The position numbers and the translations under genes were made by a program. DNA of 11,620 bases from an uncultured Tolumonas sp. Lineage in GTDB: Bacteria > Pseudomonadota > Gammaproteobacteria > Enterobacterales > Aeromonadaceae. Location of the stretch: contig CAIZDF010000171.1 in NCBI GenBank assembly GCA_903931645.1, positions 1 through 11,620 on the forward strand, in the 5' to 3' direction. Shown piece by piece: positions 8,744 to 11,620 of this stretch. Position 1 is the first letter of the stretch. Every line of letters begins with the position of its first letter. Below the pieces are notes generated by a model. That model was not told the origin of the DNA and did no database searches. It was given only the letters and a program-made list of their open reading frames with translations.

Positions 8744-9563
8744 AATTCACCTGCATACGCCGGTTCAGGATCAGTTTATTCCCGTCACTGTCGGTGGTGA
8801 GCTGTAGCGATAGATCAAGCGCTGCGTTGTGTGACAACGTCGGTGCGGTCACTTTAAACAAACTACTGCTGCTAACATGTTCCGCCATTAAACTGCTGTA
8901 AGCTGAACCGGCTGTCGCTTGTGCGATAAACCAATCCACTGTTTTTGCTGTACCATAATTCGTATTGTAGTTTGCATAACGATAAAGCTGATTATTAAAC
9001 ATACACCAGCTAACCGGGCCATTCTTATCCAGCACGGTATAGCGTTTTCCCGTTGAATCAGAACTGAATGCAGCTGAAAAGGTCGCACTATTATTTAGCG
9101 CTGAAAAAGCAGTGATTGCTTTGACGCTATTGTTGTCTGCAGAAGAATAAAGATCGGTGGCATCTTGTGAATGCACAGAGACGCGTCGAGCAACAGAGAG
9201 CGCCGATACAGTGCCTGTTTGTAAAATATCATTCGGGTTTTCAATCACGCTCAATGCCGCACTGGCCGTCGCCGACCCCAGATAAGAGCTGACCGCAGAA
9301 ATTCGAATGTATTCAATGCATTTACCTTGATATGTCACATTACTAGCAAACGGGTCGCGCAAACTGAAGGGATGAACACCGGCGATTTCCCGACTCAGAC
9401 GTTCCAATACAAACCGGGCTTCGGCGATACGTTGCTGCTGAATAGTACTATCGCTATACAGTTGCACCGTCTGACCAATAAAACGAGATGAAATGGTGCC
9501 GATGATGCCCAGTAAGACAATCACCACTACCAACTCAACCAGCGTAAACCCTCGATAACGCAT
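8733..9563 (-). CDS. mshO: MSHA minor pilin MshO
   Basis: A minor pilin or pseudopilin of the MSHA system, inserted in the inner membrane and processed by the prepilin peptidase (PilD type), probably part of the pilus initiation or tip complex. From the ATG at 9563 it has 276 residues. The leader is MRYRG, cleaved before F6, then FTLVELVVVIVLLGIIG with Glu at mature +5. The helix continues as RFVLERLSREI (50-60), typical of GspJ-like pilins. Two Cys (82 and 187) could form a disulfide. I preferred the ATG, which shares one base with the mshD stop (TGATG), over a TTG one codon earlier; GGAG lies 9 nt before the ATG and 6 before the TTG, so spacing alone does not decide. It overlaps mshP by 11 nt. 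Confidence 0.9.
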   Translation of the reverse strand: MRYRGFTLVELVVVIVLLGIIGTISSRFIGQTVQLYSDSTIQQQRIAEARFVLERLSREIAGVHPFSLRDPFASNVTYQGKCIEYIRISAVSSYLGSATASAALSVIENPNDILQTGTVSALSVARRVSVHSQDATDLYSSADNNSVKAITAFSALNNSATFSAAFSSDSTGKRYTVLDKNGPVSWCMFNNQLYRYANYNTNYGTAKTVDWFIAQATAGSAYSSLMAEHVSSSSLFKVTAPTLSHNAALDLSLQLTTDSDGNKLILNRRMQVNYVP

Positions 9564-10156
9564 CAATAGTTACTCCGGTAGCTGGTAAATGGGATCGCCT
9601 CACCCGCAGGTGTGGTTACTGTCACAGTGACTTTTTTTGCCACATCATTGCGAGTGGTTAAACCAAGCAGCTCCGGTGCATTTTCCACACAGACTTTGAT
9701 GCTGTAATTCTCATACAACGAAGTATCCAGCCCTTGCAGCTGCGCAAATGCACTGCCTGTGATAGGTGCGTTGCAGTAAAGATTAAAATCATCGACGTCA
9801 TCAAAGGTGGTATAAGTTTCACCACTTTCGGCCCCCAATGTAGTGGAACAACTCCCCAAAGCCGCGCTGGTTTCAGTTAAGTTGTTAGCCGGATCAATGC
9901 TGCCACAATATTGATATTTGCCAGCGACCGTTTGCCCTGAACGATCGGAGTTTTCGTCATACGAACGCGCCAACGCTTCCTGCAACATCGCTTGTGCCAG
10001 CTCAGCCGCGCGGACCTGATAAATGGGCTGGGTTTGTTTATTAATCATCGGCAGAAAAGCGCCAGTAATGAGTAACAGTACGACAGCAAACAACGCTATG
10101 CCCGCTACCAGCTCCAGCAAAGTAAAACCAAAAGAGATGCGTCGACTAGCACGCAT
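9563..10156 (-). CDS. mshD: MSHA minor pilin MshD
   Basis: A prepilin-like protein of the MSHA pilus, a likely minor subunit. From the ATG at 10156 it has 197 residues. A positively charged leader MRASRRISFG precedes FTLLELVAGIALFAVV, with cleavage after G10 and Glu at mature +5. The mature part begins with the AELAQAMLQEALAR helix (51-64), followed by SYDENSD (65-71) and FDDVDDFN (118-125), both characteristic of MshD. Cys are at 84, 103, 128 and 156. The frame could start at a TTG at 10177, adding seven residues. I chose the ATG because it has GAAGG 8 nt upstream and gives a more typical leader. The start overlaps mshC by 11 nt. Confidence 0.9.
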   Translation of the reverse strand: MRASRRISFGFTLLELVAGIALFAVVLLLITGAFLPMINKQTQPIYQVRAAELAQAMLQEALARSYDENSDRSGQTVAGKYQYCGSIDPANNLTETSAALGSCSTTLGAESGETYTTFDDVDDFNLYCNAPITGSAFAQLQGLDTSLYENYSIKVCVENAPELLGLTTRNDVAKKVTVTVTTPAGEAIPFTSYRSNY

Positions 10157-10532
10157 GAATGTAACCTTCGGCTTCAATGCAAACCTTCATCGTGGTTTCA
10201 CCAGTCAGTGTCACACTGGTTACCGATGTCGCAGGACGGCCCCAAACATCAAAGGAAAGTAACTGCTCACCACTCGTCAGCACTGAACATTGAGCCGTAC
10301 TGGCAGGGATCCAAGATTGGTTATTACCGAAATGAACAACCTGACATTCTGCACTGTTGTTCATGGTTTGTAGCTGCGCTTGGCGTAATAACTGGATCAG
10401 CTGATCACGAGCGGCAACCTGATCATAACCGGAGGCGGTAAAAAAACGGGGTGCGATCATCACCGATAGCACCCCGAGCAAGACAATGACCAATACCAAT
10501 TCAACTAAAGTGAAACCTGATGATTTGGTCAT
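10146..10532 (-). CDS. mshC: MSHA minor pilin MshC (GspH-like)
   Basis: A small prepilin of the MSHA system. From the ATG at 10532 it has 128 residues: leader MTKSSG, then FTLVELVLVIVLLGVLSVM with Glu at mature +5, then APRFF and a GspH/FimT-like globular part with SFDVWGRP (93-100). Four Cys (63, 82, 118 and the C-terminal residue 128) allow disulfides. The open frame extends 31 codons further upstream into mshA, but that extension is Asn/Arg/Ser-rich, overlaps mshA out of frame, and would place the pilin signal too far inside, so it is rejected. The gap to the mshA stop is 11 nt, with only a weak AGAG before the ATG. Confidence 0.88.
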   Translation of the reverse strand: MTKSSGFTLVELVLVIVLLGVLSVMIAPRFFTASGYDQVAARDQLIQLLRQAQLQTMNNSAECQVVHFGNNQSWIPASTAQCSVLTSGEQLLSFDVWGRPATSVTSVTLTGETTMKVCIEAEGYIHAC

Positions 10533-10543
10533 ATTAACTCTGA

Positions 10544-11017
10544 TTAACAACCATCTATTGCTGTTGTAATTGCTGGACCTGTTGTGCTGGTTGTTCCTGT
10601 AGCTGGAGCATAAATAACACCACAAGTTCCCGCTGTTGTAGGTGTGAAGCCTTTTGGAACGAAAATTAAACTACCGCTAACCGAGGTTGTATCCATTGTC
10701 CAATCAGTGGTATCCAGTATTGCACCAATACCATTTGTTGTAGCAGTCGGATATCCATAGGTTATATAAGCATAATTAGTTCCATCAAAAACGACAGTTG
10801 TATTCGCCGCATTTGTTTTATCAAGACCTTTAATAACAGCTTTGGAATAAACCATATTTGCAGCCGACTGCACAGACCCTTTCATTGCATTGATGGTAGC
10901 TGCTCGTGCATCACCTTGCATGTTCATAAACTTCGGTGCCGCAGTCACCGCCAGAATACCCAGAATAACAATGACAATAATCAGCTCAATCAGGGTAAAA
11001 CCTGCACTACGTTTCAT
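10544..11017 (-). CDS. mshA: MSHA major pilin MshA (type IV prepilin)
   Basis: Probable major structural subunit of the MSHA pilus, used for surface attachment and biofilm formation in related bacteria. It has 157 residues: leader MKRSAG, cleaved before F7, then FTLIELIIVIVILGILAVTA with Glu at mature +5, continuing APKFMNMQGDARAATINAMK, highly typical of MshA. The mature protein is 151 residues. C132 and the terminal C157 bracket a Thr/Ala/Gly-rich loop, the usual C-terminal disulfide loop. An AGGA Shine-Dalgarno 6 nt before the ATG is good. It directly precedes mshC and follows mshF by 125 nt, the longest gap in the pilus block, where its own promoter should lie. It could equally be named MshB by position, because only one such gene is present. 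Confidence 0.88.
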   Translation of the reverse strand: MKRSAGFTLIELIIVIVILGILAVTAAPKFMNMQGDARAATINAMKGSVQSAANMVYSKAVIKGLDKTNAANTTVVFDGTNYAYITYGYPTATTNGIGAILDTTDWTMDTTSVSGSLIFVPKGFTPTTAGTCGVIYAPATGTTSTTGPAITTAIDGC

Positions 11018-11101
11018 ACTTTTTCCTGTCTATAAAGTTGTTGGTTATTTCATCTTGCCAGCTGAGAGTGATGCAGGCCTGATTCAATCTTAATTCACTG
11101 T

Positions 11102-11130
11102 ATCTTATGCGTAAATCATTACACAAGTAA
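11102..11130 (-). promoter_or_regulatory. Candidate mshA promoter
   Basis: In the 125-nt mshF-mshA gap the minus strand shows TTACTT (11125-11130) and TAAGAT (11102-11107) with a 17-nt spacer, a weak sigma-70 pair about 85 nt before the mshA ATG. The -35 matches three of six bases and the -10 four of six. I see no sigma-54 site. The call is tentative; the main reason to expect a promoter is that the major pilin needs far more transcript than mshF. Confidence 0.25.
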
Positions 11131-11142
11131 GCATGTGCAAAA

Positions 11143-11589
11143 TTAATTCCCGATCGCAGAAAACTGCACTAATTGTTGTTGAAAATCATAATCTAGCACT
11201 GCGGTTTCAGTTTCATAACGACAACCATGTGCTTGTTGCACCACCTTTTGCACCAATGGTTTTGGTTCTTCTGCCAGTATGATTTTCCATAACACCAGAC
11301 AATCTTCTTGTTTAGTCATCAGCGGCCAACCAGATGAGTGCATTTGCAGCGGGTAACCTTCTATTGTCCAATTCGCTGGCTTATATTGCATTCCCCATTG
11401 CTGCTGAAGTAATGGCAGCCGCTCACGCCATAATTGAGCTCTTAATTTCAGTGCAACTTCGGAGGCATCTTGCTGACGTTGATTCGCAAAATACAGCAAA
11501 CTGGCCGCCAACACGCCGATAATCACCACGACCACCAGTATTCGGAACAAGGCTAACATTTGCGATTCAGCATTGTCCGATATGGTCAT
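11143..11589 (-). CDS. mshF: MSHA biogenesis protein MshF
   Basis: A small inner-membrane protein of the MSHA locus with no assigned biochemical function. It has 148 residues: a short polar N-terminus, one strong membrane segment (about 13-34, LALFRILVVVVIIGVLAASL), a charged helix (about 40-66), and a periplasmic-type domain with GYPLQMHSSGWP (78-89), Cys97 and Cys123. The C-terminal LDYDFQQQLVQF resembles the last strand of pilin-like proteins, so it may be a divergent pseudopilin. It has no G/FTLxE processing site. The ATG at 11589 has AGGA 6 nt upstream and immediately follows the stop of the preceding frame. The name rests on place in the locus, size and the conserved Gly-Trp-Pro. Confidence 0.75.
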   Translation of the reverse strand: MTISDNAESQMLALFRILVVVVIIGVLAASLLYFANQRQQDASEVALKLRAQLWRERLPLLQQQWGMQYKPANWTIEGYPLQMHSSGWPLMTKQEDCLVLWKIILAEEPKPLVQKVVQQAHGCRYETETAVLDYDFQQQLVQFSAIGN

Positions 11590-11620
11590 TTATTTTCCTT
11601 TAAATACGCGCATCATGTCC
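11590..11620 (-). CDS. mshG: C-terminal end of upstream gene, probably mshG
   Basis: Only the last nine codons are inside the window, reading DMMRVFKGK and a TAA stop at 11590-11592 directly abutting the mshF ATG. In MSHA loci the gene before mshF is mshG, the GspF/PilC-type inner-membrane platform protein. A second frame closes at 11601, so even the frame is not certain. The call is by gene order, not by recognised sequence. Confidence 0.4.
   Translation of the reverse strand, partial: DMMRVFKGK

Noticed and set aside
10533..10625. 31-codon N-terminal extension of mshC
   Set aside because: Overlaps mshA out of frame and would bury the prepilin cleavage site; the ATG at 10532 gives a normal six-residue leader.
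11018..11040. TATAGA just before the mshA Shine-Dalgarno as a -10 box
   Set aside because: Too close to the start codon and its spacer to the nearest -35-like TGGCAA is too long.
11074..11081. Palindrome CAGGCCTG in the mshF-mshA gap as an operator
   Set aside because: An 8-bp palindrome is expected by chance at this scale and has no second copy nearby.

Overview
The window comes from a gammaproteobacterium, most likely an Aeromonadales or Vibrionales relative with moderate GC; a Tolumonas-like genome would fit, but that is an inference from protein resemblance and base composition. Every gene I can support is on the minus strand, so the biology reads from right to left. Two conserved blocks meet here: the distal part of a type IV pilus locus of the mannose-sensitive haemagglutinin (MSHA) type, and the rod-shape block mreB-mreC-mreD followed by maf (yhdE) and rng.

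Right part (about 4494-11620): the last few codons of what is probably mshG, then mshF, the pilin gene mshA, minor pilins mshC, mshD and mshO, the PilX-like mshP, and the very large secreted protein mshQ. From mshC to mshQ the genes are packed with 11-nt, 1-nt, 11-nt and 4-nt gaps or overlaps, and mshQ starts with GTG, so this is one translationally coupled unit. MshA, C, D and O carry the prepilin peptidase signature (G, then F-T-L-x-E with Glu at +5). MshP lacks that Glu. MshQ has a cleavable signal peptide, two tandem copies of a domain 150 residues apart, a central beta-rich part and a DUF6701-like C-terminal half. No separate mshB-like pilin gene lies between mshF and mshA, where Vibrio loci have one.

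Left part (1-4367): mreB (actin-like filament), mreC and mreD (inner-membrane partners of the elongasome), maf (nucleotide pyrophosphatase) and the 5' three quarters of rng (RNase G), cut by the window edge. The genes are 47, -4, 5 and 23 nt apart, consistent with one operon.

The 126-nt gap between mshQ and mreB has a candidate extended -10 promoter, a G-rich tract, and a 7-bp GC stem that ends 3 nt before the mreB start. The mreB-mreC gap holds a perfect 9-bp hairpin whose foot reaches the mreC start, which has no visible Shine-Dalgarno. These two RNA structures, the domain duplication in MshQ and the missing mshB are the points most worth a second look. I see no mobile element, CRISPR, tRNA, rRNA or clearly new system. 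The window has no gene-free stretch longer than 130 nt.
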